DNA from: Colocasia esculenta
Taxonomy: Eukaryota > Streptophyta > Magnoliopsida > Alismatales > Araceae
Length of the DNA: 64,000 nucleotides
Direction: 5' to 3'
NCBI GenBank assembly: GCA_014218235.1
Contig: CM024755.1
Coordinates: forward strand, 35,608,713-35,672,712
The position numbers and the translations under genes are program-made. The notes under the pieces were generated by a model, which did not search any database, was not told where the DNA came from, and was given only the letters and a program-made list of their open reading frames with translations. Positions 1 to 11,040 of the stretch are shown here, in pieces (the first letter of the stretch is position 1; each line of letters opens with the position of its first letter).

Positions 1-342
1 AAAGCTTCCCACATATTTGAGCTTTAACACGATCACGAGATACGCTCGTAGTCGAGCCGACGTGTATCTTCATTCTTGGGTCATCCTCATCATTTCCAAG
101 GTATTTAGCCCCTACCCTTATAGATATCTCTTGGCAAATATCTTGGTGGCGATCACACATGTTCATATTTCCATGTCTCTTTGTAATACTAATATTACCC
201 CTGGTGTAGGAGGATCACATCCTCGTGATTACACAACTTACATGCTATCTACCTTCTTAATTATCATCTCTCACAGTCTTGATGCTTCTTTTCATCACTC
301 CTCTCAATCTATTTTTGTGAACACCTAAAAAACTTAAGAGCA
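1..342. other. Unassigned AT-rich sequence at the left edge
   Basis: I see no recognisable protein domain, RNA gene or element end here. The reading frames are open only by chance and match no family I know. The stretch ends directly before a TGTAACG LTR-like start. It carries no primer-binding site, so it is either flanking DNA or the 3' interior of a minus-strand element that begins outside the window. Confidence 0.4.
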
Positions 343-2109
343 TGTAACGACCCTCTTTATACAGGTATGATTATACCAATCCATATCGATATAAAGCGTG
401 TCGTCACAATGGGACATGTACCTAATACAACAAATTAGGTAGAGATGTACACAAATAATAAAGGTAAGTACAGCGAAAATAAAAGTAATTCTTATTCCAT
501 CATCACCACACACATGCCACAGCCTATATAATAGCAAAGTAAATATAACAAGTCCACAAATAACCAAGTCCATAAGTCCACAATAGAATAACGTCTCACG
601 TACTAAGTAAAAGAAAAGTACAAGCTATAGCAATAGCTCTCTAAGCTACAACTACTCCTCACGCTCAGAGTCACTCCTCACTCTCTCCTCCTCAAGCTCC
701 AGAATATATGTCTCACATGTATGTTTAAGCAAGAATGAGTCTACACAATAGACTTAGCAAGCAACCCATTGGCCACATCCATACACTTATCACATACACT
801 CTACACAAGTATAACACATTAAGTAAACTATCACATGATTCATATGGCTATTAGCAAGTACTATGTAAACGTGCTTAATCACACAAACTACACATGGATT
901 TCCTATAGCACATAGTGGTTAACATAACTCATAAATATGACATATTTCCACATATTCATGTAATCAAAATAGAGCTCATACCTACTCATGATACTAACAT
1001 GATATCTTGCTCATCTATTACCACAAATACTTACTCTTTGCTTGTTGTTTTAGCATAGATAACACCTTCACATGGTTTCACATTCTTTCACATTGGATCA
1101 CATTAACACATCACTTTCACATGATCACATTGCACATTCACACTTGTTTTTACATTATTTCACATATTTTGCCGTGACACATAGCCCAAACCACCATAAA
1201 GAAGGATATTATCACACACATATCACATATCCGTCACCTAGGAAACACAGTGACAAATCTTGATAAACTGCATAGAACTGGGAGAAGCACTCTCCATCCT
1301 AACCAGTGGTACTTGTCCACTTCCAAGATTTCATCCTGATGCCCACAGGATATCACATACACATTGAGCATTCCTATAGAGACTTTTCTACAGTACGTCT
1401 CCACAACATTCTATGGTAGCAGTGTCATAATCGGCACATTAATCACTTTATCACATTAACCACTTGTTTAACACATAATTCTCACGCACTTAATGGCATA
1501 TTCACATGCTTATGACATAAACACAAATTTCAGGTTACATAAATAATCATTACTGTCTAACAGTGCTAAAACATGTTTAACAGAGCCTAATAATGGCACT
1601 AACCACTAGAAAATCATCACTTTTAACTAATCATGCTTAACATGGTCATTAAGGGTTTATAATTGGAAACAATAGTTACGAATGTCAGAACATGCTCAAA
1701 TTTTAACCAGCAATCATATACATGGAACATATCATATATCTAACTTTTCAGAATTTTATGAATAGTATACCTATTTTTAACATTTAAAACAGATTTCAAG
1801 TAATTAACATGATGACTCACTAAAAATAAGTTTAACAGGAAATTGAAACATGTTCACAGGAACCCTAAATCCATGGAAAAATAATGAGACATAGATTCAT
1901 AACATACCTATTTTCCCTGAATTAAATCTAACATAACATGTACATTTAACATCAACATAAATTCTAATAATTTATAGGAATAATAAAAAATACCAAAATT
2001 TCATCAACTGCTCCACAATATATACATTTTATGACAAAAACCCTAAAATCCAACCTTGCACTCAAAAGCACCAAAAAATCAGACCACATACTCTAAAGAC
2101 ATTTTTTTG

Positions 2110-2235
2110 GAAATTGAAGAACTTAATGGCAAAAGCATTGCCGTCAAGGGTGTTGGCGGCAATGTCGCTTGCTGTCAAACCAGGAATTTGGCAGCAATGG
2201 ATGTTGCCGTCAACCTCCTGTCTGCAAAAAGTGCA
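2110..2235. repeat. Block of GCCGTC/GGCAA inverted repeats in the LTR fragment
   Basis: CATTGCCG (2136-2143) and CGGCAATG (2157-2164) form a perfect 8-bp inverted repeat with a 13-bp loop. Further TTGCCGTC, GCTGTC and GGCAGCAA words follow to about 2235. Words of the same kind reappear at 11850-12005, beyond copia B. Confidence 0.55.
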
Positions 2236-2629
2236 GACCGAACTCAAAGAAAAGGGAATTTGGGGGTCCATGACACGATACAAAATTCGGTAAAAATTGT
2301 AAAACCCTAAGTGATAGGCACATGGATGAAACCCCTAAGTTACTTGCCTCTAAAAAACTCCTTAAAGATTGAATTTAGACGATGAATCCCTCATCAGCCA
2401 AGCCAAAAAGATACTCTTCTCCAGCTTGATTTGACCTCCACGCCTTTGCAGATGATCTCCTCACGACGATAGAGCCTCCCCACGTTCTGTAGAGCCTCCC
2501 TCTTGCCAAAGAATGTCGACGTAGCTTCGATTTCATTGGATTGATCACCCAAAGTCTCTCCCTTTTTCTCTTTCCGAACTCCTAATAAAACCCTAGCAGA
2601 TCAAAAGTCCTCCCTATACAGAGATGACT

Positions 2630-2640
2630 TATATTTATAG
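2630..2640 (-). promoter_or_regulatory. TATA-like box of the minus-strand LTR fragment
   Basis: On the minus strand the sequence reads CTATAAATAT. This is a good plant TATA match placed inside the presumed LTR. No transcript evidence is available, so the role is inferred. Confidence 0.35.
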
Positions 2641-2981
2641 GGGTTAGGGTCGTGCTCATGATAGGAAATGGAAACCCAAACCAATTCGGTCTTTCCAAGT
2701 CTATCCACAAAGAAATTAGAGTTGGATCGAGAAAGGAAACCGAAACACACACACAGATGTAGACGGCAAGGTAGTTGTTGTTGAACCACTCTTATATTTT
2801 ACCCTTATATTTTGGTGATAACAAAACTTATGATTAATTAAATATTATTAAAAATATTATGTTTTCCTAATAAATATAAATTTGTGGTACTATTGTTGTG
2901 TGATTTGCACTAAAAAGCAAAATCGATTATGTTGACAATATCGATTCCCTTGAAGAAAACATCGATTTCATAAGTCACTTA

Positions 2982-3262
2982 AACAACGATTTGATTGTTG
3001 TAACGATTCGATAGGTGAAACAACGATTTGATCGTTGTGACGATTCGATAAGTGAAACAACGATTTGGTCGTTGTAACGATTTGATAAGTGAAACAACGA
3101 TTTAGTCGCTGTAACGATTTGGTTGCTGAAACAATTTGATAAGTGAAATAACGATTTGGTCGATGTAACGATTTGATAAGTGAAAACGATTTGGTCGCTG
3201 TAATGATTTGATAAGTGAAACAATGATTTGATCGCTGTAATGATTCGATAAGAGAAACATCG
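2982..3262. repeat. 37-bp tandem repeat array in the copia B 5' LTR
   Basis: Degenerate direct repeats of about 37 bp contain the words AACGATTTG, GTAACGATT and GATAAGTGAAAC. Roughly seven to eight units are visible. Because 37 is not a multiple of three, successive units are read in rotating frames. This produces apparent reading frames here that are not genes. The 3' LTR holds a longer version (10180-10555). Confidence 0.85.
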
Positions 3263-3740
3263 ATTTGATCACAAACAACGATTTGCTCAAACAACGATTT
3301 GCTGCTACACAAACAATGATTTGTTCAAACAACGATTTGCACTCACTTATACATGGATTCTGTTCTAACATAGATTTCAACTTAAACATCGATTTCCTTT
3401 ATATTTCAAAATGATTTTGGCATCTAGTGAAAAGTCAAATATTCTTGATTTACGTAATCTTCTATCTTTCTGACAGGAGATCTTTTTGCTTCTCTCTCTA
3501 GATCTCTTCCTTCCTGTCAACAAAAAGGGGTTGCTAACTACTTCTGGGTGGCAACAGAAAACACAGAAGTATGAATCTTTTTATAACAGAAACAATCTTT
3601 GATCTAAACACTTTCTTCTATGCTTGCAGACCTTGAAGACCACCAAGTGGCTGACAGTCAAAAGAAAAAGAATAGAAAGATCGACAACGACTAGAAGAGT
3701 TCCAACGGATCTCTTCAACGGATCTATTCAAAGCTACTCA

Positions 3741-3747
3741 TATAAAA
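3741..3747 (+). promoter_or_regulatory. TATA box of the copia B 5' LTR
   Basis: TATAAAA occurs at the equivalent place in both LTRs (also 11034-11040). It is a plausible core promoter for the genomic transcript. The start site would lie about 30 bases downstream. Confidence 0.55.
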
Positions 3748-4561
3748 GATGATGCAAGGCTGAAGAACAAAAGAGGAGCTTTCCTGAAAATCTTTAACGG
3801 AGTGTACATCCTGTGAGGAACCTCAACTCCATATACACTCAAAGAAAGAGAGGAGCTCGGGCAAAATCAAGAGAAGCTTTTCATAGCAGAAGTCTTCAAA
3901 GCTTTCAAGCCTTTCTCTCTTCACTCTCTTTGTAGTCATTGTAAATCTTGGGGAGAGTCTGTGGCTGAGAGCTAGAGTTCTTAGTGTTCATCTTGTAATA
4001 GCTCTTGGTCTGTTCTTTCTTTTCTAAGAAAGATTTTTGTCCAGCTGTAGGACTGTATACAGTGGGTCTCTTCTTGTGTGAAGAGTTGGCCAGTGTAGTT
4101 GCTGGCATTTTATGTCCAGTTGTAGGACTGTATATAGTGTAGAACCTAGCTAGGGGTTTAAGTCTAGCAGAACCACACTGGGGTTTGTACCAAGAGGTTG
4201 GCTTCTTGACCTGTAAGAGAAGTGGGCTGCCTTCTTGCCTGGGAAAGAGAAGAAGACCAGATGGGGTGCTGGGTGTTGTATTGTCCTTAAGGGGGACTGT
4301 ACCCTTGGTTAGTAAAATCCAAAGAGGTTGCTTGGGGACTGGACGTAGGACTTCCATGTGGGAAGGGCCGAATCAGGATAAATTTCTTGTGTTCTTTGTG
4401 TGATTGTTTATTTGCTTCCGCACTACTACTCTCTATCACACTCAACTAACCAAACCTTCAAGTGATAATTTTATGTGTTTAAGTTTCTATTTCAGATTTT
4501 AGAAAACCTATTCAACCCCCCCTCTAGGTTAGCTTGCTGTCGTACCAAAAGGGCCAACAAG

Positions 4562-4573
4562 TGGTATCAGAGA
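4562..4573 (+). other. Primer-binding site of copia B
   Basis: TGGTATCAGAGA lies two bases after the LTR end and is complementary to the 3' end of initiator tRNA-Met, the usual primer in plant copia elements. Confidence 0.85.
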
Positions 4574-4620
4574 GGGTTCTCTGATCAATCAAGAAGATCC
4601 AACGATCTTAGAGAAGATCC

Positions 4621-5820
4621 ATGGCAGCTCAAAGATTTGCTGAAGGTCAATCAGTCACCAGACCTCCATTCTTCGATGGAGAGGATTACCAATATTGGAA
4701 GATGAGAATGGAATGCTTCATTCGAGGCACAGACTTTGATCTGTGGCAGGTAATAGAGGTAAGTGATTATGATGTTGTTCCTGTTCCAGGCACTACTGCC
4801 ATTACAGTAGCAGATAAAAGTAAATTATCTTTAAACTTTAAAGCAAATAACTATATATGTTGTGTTTTATCTAAAAGAGAATTTAGTAGAGTATCTGCCT
4901 ATAAATCTGCTAAAGAAATATGGGATAAACTGCAAGTAACCTATGAAGGAACAAATAAAGTCAAACAAATTAGGATAGATATTCTTTTCTCACAATATGA
5001 GCAATTTAAAATGATTCCAAACAAAAATATCACTCAGATGTATAATAGATTTTCAAGCATAGTAGTAGGTCTAAGTTCTCTTGGTAAAAATCTTTCTAAT
5101 GAGGAAACTGTCAGAAAGATACTTAGGTCTTTAACTATTTCATGGACCCCTAAGGTCACAGCTATTGAAGAAGCCCATGATCTAACCAAGTTTTCTATTG
5201 ATAAGTTAATTGGTTCCCTCATGGCTCATGAAATTAATATGGAGCGATTATCTGGAGGCTCATCCAAGAAAATTTCTAATGCTCTTAAAGTTGTAGCTGC
5301 TTCTTCCACCTCTTCTTCTTCCAGCTCAAAAAATGTAGAATCTGAAGACAGTGATGTAGATGATGTACTGTCCAAGCTTCAGAAGATTCTAAAGAAGAAG
5401 AAGAATGGATCAAGAAGGATCCAAAAGAAAGAGAAAAAGGAGAAAGAACCAGTCTGCTATGAATACGGAAAACCTGGACATCTAAGACCAGATTGTCCAA
5501 AACTCAAGAAGACTGGTCAACCAGAAAAATCCAAGAAGCAGCACAAGAAATTCAAAAGAAAAGCCATGACGGCTACTTGGGACAATGAAGAAGCCACAAC
5601 CTCAGAATCATCAAACTCAGACTCCGAAAAAGAGCAAGAAAGTCTAGCCCGCATGGTAGGACTAGATGAGATACATTCTTACCCATCTTTTAGTTCTTGC
5701 ACTGATTCAGGATCAGAATCTGAAGACTTAAAAGAAGTCTTTAATGAACTATATGAAAAACATAAAGGTGTTGTAAAAGAATTAAAAAAATCTGAAAAAC
5801 AACATCACTTGCTTAGATAA
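4621..5820 (+). CDS. gag: Gag of copia B, first open segment (Sirevirus-like)
   Basis: The product is a 399-residue Ty1/copia Gag that would form the virus-like particle and bind the element RNA. The N-terminal region (residues about 10-220, including FFDGEDYQYW) matches the plant copia-type gag family and aligns with the Gag of the young Sirevirus in this window (37294-36017). A basic stretch leads to a zinc knuckle at residues about 279-292. Its second cysteine is replaced by tyrosine (CYEYGKPGH), so metal binding is probably impaired. The start is the ATG 59 bases after the primer-binding site, which is conserved in all three copia gags here. The frame closes early at 5818-5820 after an A-rich run near 5785-5805; the homologous coiled coil continues in another frame. 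No pol follows. Confidence 0.88.
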   Translation: MAAQRFAEGQSVTRPPFFDGEDYQYWKMRMECFIRGTDFDLWQVIEVSDYDVVPVPGTTAITVADKSKLSLNFKANNYICCVLSKREFSRVSAYKSAKEIWDKLQVTYEGTNKVKQIRIDILFSQYEQFKMIPNKNITQMYNRFSSIVVGLSSLGKNLSNEETVRKILRSLTISWTPKVTAIEEAHDLTKFSIDKLIGSLMAHEINMERLSGGSSKKISNALKVVAASSTSSSSSSKNVESEDSDVDDVLSKLQKILKKKKNGSRRIQKKEKKEKEPVCYEYGKPGHLRPDCPKLKKTGQPEKSKKQHKKFKRKAMTATWDNEEATTSESSNSDSEKEQESLARMVGLDEIHSYPSFSSCTDSGSESEDLKEVFNELYEKHKGVVKELKKSEKQHHLLR

Positions 5821-6394
5821 CACCAATTCTGATCTTAAATCCGAAATGGAACAATTAGAAAAACAATTAAAAGAAAGTAAAGATAATAATTATCTTTTAA
5901 ATGAAGATTTGAAAAGCAAGAACAATGAGAAGTTAGAGTTGGAAGAAAAACTGAAAACTCTAACTGAAGAAAATTTATATTTAAAAGAATCAGTTAGAAA
6001 ATTAACTAAAGGAAAAACATCTTTAGCCCTATGTTTAAAAGGGCCAAAATCTGGAAATAATAAACAAGGTATTGGATACAAACCTTCTGAAAAAGGAAAA
6101 CAAGTCATAATTCCTGAAAAATATCCATTACCAAAATTTGTAAAAGAAACCAAGATGCCTCAGAAAAAGGCCCCTGCAATGAACAAGCTCTATCAAAAGG
6201 AAAAGGTTTCAAAAAATTATGTTTTAAACAGACATTACAAAGATAATAAGAACTGCAAAATAAATTATATTTATTGTTGTTCTCATTGCAATAAATTAGG
6301 ACACACAGTAAACACCTGCACAACAAGGCACCTAGTATGGATTTTGAAAAGATATTTTTATGCATCTAACCATCAAGGATCCAAAAAGATTTGA
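5821..6394 (+). pseudogene. Gag of copia B, C-terminal coiled coil and second zinc knuckle
   Basis: This is the shifted continuation of gag. From about 5846 it encodes a charged coiled coil rich in Leu, Lys and Glu. About 100 residues later comes an intact CX2CX4HX4C zinc knuckle (CSHCNKLGHTVNTC, around 6283-6324), and the frame stops at 6394. The same order (coiled coil, then second knuckle) is seen in copia A and in the young Sirevirus, where protease follows. A frameshift in the A-run near 5785-5805 separates it from the upstream gag segment. It may be a real indel or a homopolymer sequencing error. Confidence 0.8.
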
Positions 6395-6417
6395 GTATCT
6401 ACTTCTGAATAAGTTGT

Positions 6418-6535
6418 TTGCAGGATAGCCTTGGAGCATCAGGAACAAAGGATGCTCAAGGCACTGGTGACTGCCAGATCTTCATCCAATTCATATCTAA
6501 AGAGGGAGTAGTCACTAATTTATTTTTTAGTGTTA
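6418..6535 (+). pseudogene. Truncated protease remnant of copia B
   Basis: The sequence corresponds to the beginning of the aspartic protease of Sirevirus-like pol. In one frame the bases near 6450-6465 read Gly-Cys-Ser-Arg-His, the segment that follows the catalytic Asp-Ser in the intact protease at 35523. In another frame the next stretch aligns with the segment leading to the conserved Val-Val-Thr. Homology stops near 6530, and everything from mid-protease to the end of RNase H is missing. Copia A has the same scrap with the same internal gap. The alignment is short and made by eye. Confidence 0.6.
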
Positions 6536-6805
6536 CTAACAACTATTTGCAAGTCTCATTCAGATGAAGTCTCTCATTCAGGGGGAGCACAGACTAAGGG
6601 GGAGTTATTCATTAATGACAATCATTGTTGAACCCCTCACTGGTAAGAAATTCTCACAAAAAGAGGAGAGAATGCAATGGTAAGATCCTTCCTTTTTGGT
6701 TAGTGACAAAAAGGGTGATAGTATGCATTATCTGTGAATTTTCTGTATTTTCTATGCTTTAAGTATTTTTGTCAGAATATTCTCATAAGTTTTATCATCA
6801 CCAAT
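6536..6805 (+). other. 3' non-coding region of copia B
   Basis: The stretch carries several short polypurine runs (for example AGGGGGAGCACAG near 6580 and AAGGGGGAG near 6596). Several polypurine tracts before the 3' LTR are typical of Sireviruses. It contains no gene. It ends at ACCAA, where the solo LTR inserted. Confidence 0.6.
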
Positions 6806-7207
6806 GTAACGCCCCGACGCGGAATATCGGAGCGGGATTACAGTTATTAAATAGTACAGAGCGAGAAAATAAATACAAACCATTGCACAAATGGAGTAAT
6901 ACTAAATGAACTCTAATTTCATTAATAATCCACCAAACTTCATTACAACCACTAATATCTCATCAACTTCGTGAACTAACTTTTACATCAACGTGTCAGA
7001 GCCAAAACTAGGGCCCAGAGCACTTTATTGAAAATCAAACTAATTCATCAGGACTAACTGACTCATTCTATGCTAACTAACTACTAAAGCAAATGGTTGC
7101 TGAAATGGTCACTCCTGAGCATCATCCTCAGTCCCATCCTCGTGAGTGTGGTCATCATCAGACTCACCTGAAACACATTTAATAAAAATGCAGGATGAGC
7201 GAATAAC

Positions 7208-7216
7208 GCCCAGTAG
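7208..7216 (-). other. Conserved CTACTGGGC motif in the solo LTR
   Basis: On the sense (minus) strand the sequence reads CTACTGGGC, followed by GCTCATCC. It lies about 410 bp from the 3' end of the LTR. The same core recurs at nearly the same place in the other gypsy LTRs of this window. Its function is unknown. Confidence 0.6.
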
Positions 7217-8439
7217 GACTTAATATCTTATGAACACAAGCATGGTTTAAATAGTTAATGTCTTAATGGCAGGTAATCTAGAGAGAAGAGTCATGTAGAA
7301 CAAGTAATGATAATGAGAGAACAATAGTGTCTGGCACAGGGAAAATAGCTCAACGAGATTGATAATAGAATGGCCATGTAACGATATAACATGTAAATTG
7401 CACAACGTGCACTAGTAACGATAACAATTGTACTGGTATAGATAGCACTTTGATTGTCATAGATTAATCTTGATAGTATGCTGGCACTGGATGCATGCCG
7501 TAACACATCCTTGATCATTTTAACTCCCATAGGTACTGGCACTTTTCGGGCGCTCCTCCCAGGACCTGATCAGGCCCCATTGCGCTGGCATTGGTCATTT
7601 CTTTATCTTAGACAATCACAAGAATGGCCAATAGAGTACCAAGAAGAGATAAGAGAGTACTAGACGAGATTGATGAGAGTGTAGAGAGAACATGAACAGA
7701 TGAGAGGATATAGAGAGCAGATAAGATAGGGGTATTATCGTAAAATCACGTTAAACATCGATAGTAACGATTGCACGGCACACTATTATGGGCCGACAAT
7801 CTGGTAGAAGTCACCACCGCCCACTAGCCGTGCTGTGTACACAGGCTAGATGGTCCGACGTGATCAAAAGATAAGGAAAGAACACACTAAGGCCATAGAT
7901 CGTACTGATCCCTAAGGTGTAACGGGTTTTGGGGTACAACCAGCTCGTTGACTAAGGACGTGCGCCAAAGCCAAGAAGACTTACGGAGGCCTTGACAAGG
8001 AGTCCCTGGCCCATTCGAGAGTATTCCCGATGGAGTGGTGGTCCAAGTCAAGAGAAGGTGTATAGAAAACGGGTCCGTCGTGCCTCGAGTGCTCAAAGCT
8101 GAGGGAAAACGATAACGGTATTTAAAATATGGGTATAAAACAAAGACAATTGCATATAATTAAATAGGGAAATTTAGTCATTTATTTTGCTAATTTACCA
8201 GATATATTATTGAATAATTTATTAGGGTCAAATGGCAATTAATAATGTTATGTGTGTGCAAGTGTAAGGAAATCATGAGGATATGATAAATTGTGCAAAT
8301 TGACTTTTAATTAATAAGAATTATTTAATTATGATCTAATGAAAATATTCAGGTCAATGGTTAAGCTTAATAGTACATGGTTTAACTTGTACAAGGGTTA
8401 TATGGCAAATAAAGCAGGGATATGGGCACAAATAGAGGT

Positions 8440-8660
8440 TCTGGCCGCAAATCTTTAAATCGCGGTAGGCCTACCCGTCGCGATTCAAGTCGCAACGGGC
8501 GGCTCAGGCGCGATCCGCAGACCGGGCCGTCCTGGATCGGACCAGGAGGGAAACGCGGCGGTGAGGTCCACCGCGTTCAAGATGCAACCGGACTGCCAAT
8601 CGCGACCCGTCTGGTATCGCGACGGGTTGCGCCGTCGCGATATCAGAAGGGGGTCCGGCC
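8440..8660. repeat. GC-rich array of TCGCGA inverted repeats in the solo LTR
   Basis: This GC-rich island sits in an otherwise AT-rich LTR. TATCGCGACGG (8615-8625) and CCGTCGCGATA (8632-8642) form a perfect 11-bp inverted repeat around a 6-bp loop. Several weaker GCGAC/GTCGC pairs precede it. Comparable blocks occur in every other gypsy LTR here. Confidence 0.75.
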
Positions 8661-9964
8661 CATTTCCCTTTTTCCAGGACGTTTCCTATTTGATACAGGG
8701 TACTTGTAAATTCTATATAAAATCGCATGATGATCCAAAAATCACAAAACCAATTTTAAATAAAAATAGACACATAGGTCTATCAACATGTATGGTTAAT
8801 TTGAAAATAGACAAGGTTTAGACATGCTTTGATCGGGTTACATTTCGGTGACCTAAACATGTGCAGTCAAGGTTCAATGAATTAATTAACGATGGATACA
8901 TGATGAAAATTATCGAAACTAGAGGCATTCGAAAGCTAACATGATGTAGTATTTATGAGAATTTTTGCATGGTATGAAGTCAAGTATGCACGAGGTTTAC
9001 AAGCAAACATGAAGGGTCGGGTGCATGGATCTGACATAGATTCAAAGAATTAATTCTCCCTCATGGGAGATCTAAATATAGCGAAACTAGGGGCGTTTGA
9101 AAGCTAATATGATATAGTTTTTATGAGAATTTTCTCATGGTATGAGAACAGGTACATGCGGGGGTATAGAGCAAACATGAGGGTTCAGGTTCATGGTAAC
9201 AGCAGGGTTTCAAGCAATTAATTCGCCCAAATGGACTAGCAAAATACAACGAGATGAGAGGGCTTTTGAAGAGGTTCATGAAGTCTACCTAGGATAATTT
9301 TTACACAAATTTATCTTGAGAGATTGCCTACTTTTTTCGCGGAGTAAGAAAACCCTAGTTTGGAGACGAAATGTGAAGGAGAAGATCCAAGTTCCAGCCT
9401 CCTCCTCCGAGCTCCCACGATCCTAGCCTCCCTCCTTCGTCCTCCAAGGTCTCTACTGCGGTTTTGGGTTGAATGGGAATGAAAATGGAGTGTTTTGATG
9501 GCTAATAGAGTCCTAACATGCCTAAAACTCCTTCTTTCCCATTTAACTCCGAATTTCTATCTTTATCTTCCACTTTCCTTCCTTTATCTTCTAATTAGGG
9601 TTGGGAAGAGAGCTAATTTCATGGCCAAGGGTTTAGGTTTGGGTAAGGACTCTTATTTTGGATATTTATGGGTTATTTAATATTTATCTTAACCTTTTAC
9701 TATTTATTAGTTAATTAAATCCGAAATTGGGATATTTAATTCCCATTCCATGGTGGGCTTCACACAATTGGGCCTATCCAATTAGGTTTGGATCATTAGG
9801 GCAACCCATTAATAATTTAACTTAATGGGTATTAGTTAAATCCCTTCTATTTCTCTCAATTTCTATTTATTCTCCATTTATTCAATTAAATCAAATTATC
9901 TCATTTATTAAATAAAATTTTTTATTTTTATTTGGATTTTAAGAATCAAGGTTGCTACAACCAA

Positions 9965-9976
9965 AAATAGGGAGAT
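9965..9976 (+). other. Polypurine tract of copia B
   Basis: The purine-rich AAATAGGGAGAT directly precedes the TGTTGAACC start of the 3' LTR and would prime plus-strand DNA synthesis. It corresponds to AAAAAGGGGGAAAT at the same place in copia A. Confidence 0.75.
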
Positions 9977-10179
9977 TGTTGAACCACTCTTATATTTTAT
10001 CCTTATATTTTGGTGATAATAAAACTTATTATTAATTAAATATTATTAAAATATTATAATTTTCTAATAAATATAAATTTATGGTACTATCGCTGTGTGA
10101 TTTGCACTGAAAAGCAAAATCGATCCTATTGACAATATCGATTCCCTTGAAGAAAACATCGATTTCATAAGTCACTTAA

Positions 10180-10555
10180 ACAACGATTTGATCACTGTAA
10201 TGATTCGATAAGTGAAACAACGATTTGATCACTGTAACAATTCGATACGTGAAACAATGATTTGGTCGTTGTAACGATTTGATAAGTGAAACAATGATTT
10301 GGTCACTGTAACGATTCGATAAGTGAAACAACGATTTGGTCGCTGTAACGATTTGATAAGTGAAACAACGATTTGGTCGCTGTAACGATTCGATAAGTGA
10401 AACAACGATTTGGTCGCTGTAATGATTTGATAAGTGAAACAACGATTTGGCCGCTGTAACGATTTGATAAGTGAAAAAATGATTTGGTCGTTGTAACGAT
10501 TTTATAAGTGAAACAATGATTTGATCGCTGTAACGATTCGATAAGATAAACATCG
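10180..10555. repeat. 37-bp tandem repeat array in the copia B 3' LTR
   Basis: About ten units carry the words AACGATTTGG, GTCGCTGTAACGATT and GATAAGTGAAAC. The long minus-strand frames across it are a by-product of the repeat. It is the expanded counterpart of 2982-3262. Confidence 0.85.
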
Positions 10556-11033
10556 ATTTGATCACAAATAACAATTTGCTCAAACAACGATTTGCTACTA
10601 CACAAACAACGATTTGTTCAAACAACGATTTGCACTCACTTATACATGGATGCTGTTCTAACATAGATTTCAACTTAAACATCGATTTCCTTTATATTTC
10701 AAAATGTTTTTGGCATCTAGTGAAAAGTCAAATATTCTTGATTTGTGTAATTTTCTATCTTTCTGACAGGAGATCTTTTTGCTTATCTCTCTAGATCTCT
10801 TCCTTCCTGTCAACAAAAAAGGGTTGCTTACTACTTCTGGGTGGCAACAGAAAACACGGAAGTATGAATCTTTTTTAAACAGAAACAATCTTTGATCTAA
10901 ACACTTTCTTCTATGCTTGCAGACCTCGAAGACCACCAAGTGGCTGACAGTCAGAAGAAAAAGAATAGAAAGATCAACAACGACTAGAAGAGTTCCAACG
11001 GATCTCTTCAACGGATCTATTCAAAGCTACTCA

Positions 11034-11040
11034 TATAAAA
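11034..11040 (+). promoter_or_regulatory. TATA box of the copia B 3' LTR
   Basis: TATAAAA is conserved in position and context with 3741-3747. Confidence 0.5.

Larger units (their letters stand above)
343..2773 (-). mobile_element. Gypsy-type LTR fragment, minus strand, interrupted by copia B
   Basis: The plus strand begins TGTAACGACC, like the ends of the other minus-strand gypsy LTRs in this window. It is a long non-coding AT-rich stretch, with a minus-strand TATA-like site near 2630-2640 and a block of GCCGTC/GGCAA inverted repeats at 2110-2235. No primer-binding site precedes it, so this would be a 3' or solo LTR. Copia B inserted at 2774-2778. Similar GACGGCAA words continue after copia B (11850-12005), which suggests the fragment resumes there. 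I could not find its other terminus. The assignment rests on layout and not on protein evidence. Confidence 0.5.
2779..4559 (+). repeat. 5' LTR of copia B
   Basis: The 1781-bp LTR runs from TGTTGAACC to GGCCAACA and is followed two bases later by the primer-binding site. It contains a 37-bp tandem array (2982-3262), a TATA box (3741-3747) and a C-rich run near its 3' end (about 4516-4523). The partner LTR at 9977-11843 is longer, mostly because its tandem array has more units. Confidence 0.92.
6806..9959 (-). mobile_element. Solo LTR of a Tekay/Del-type chromovirus, minus strand
   Basis: The 3154-bp LTR runs from TGTAACGCCC to GGTTGCTACA and is flanked by the perfect 5-bp duplication ACCAA (6801-6805 and 9960-9964). 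No internal region remains, so it is a solo LTR left by LTR-LTR recombination. Its ends are the reverse complements of the ends of chromovirus C (46316-49333), which fixes both family and orientation. It contains no gene; frames at 8422-8821 are chance frames through a GC-rich block. The solo LTR lies 17 bp from the copia B 3' LTR and splits the region next to its polypurine tract. Confidence 0.9.

Noticed and set aside
2982..3262. CRISPR-like array
   Set aside because: The repeats are contiguous and degenerate with no unique spacers, lie inside an LTR, and the organism is a plant.
2968..3389. Long minus-strand reading frames with repeating peptide units (also 10176-10682)
   Set aside because: They are produced by the 37-bp tandem repeats in the copia B LTRs, occur in several overlapping frames and lack any protein family features.
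4562..4573. TGGTATCAGAGA-like strings as tRNA genes
   Set aside because: They are primer-binding sites beside LTR ends; no cloverleaf can be drawn.
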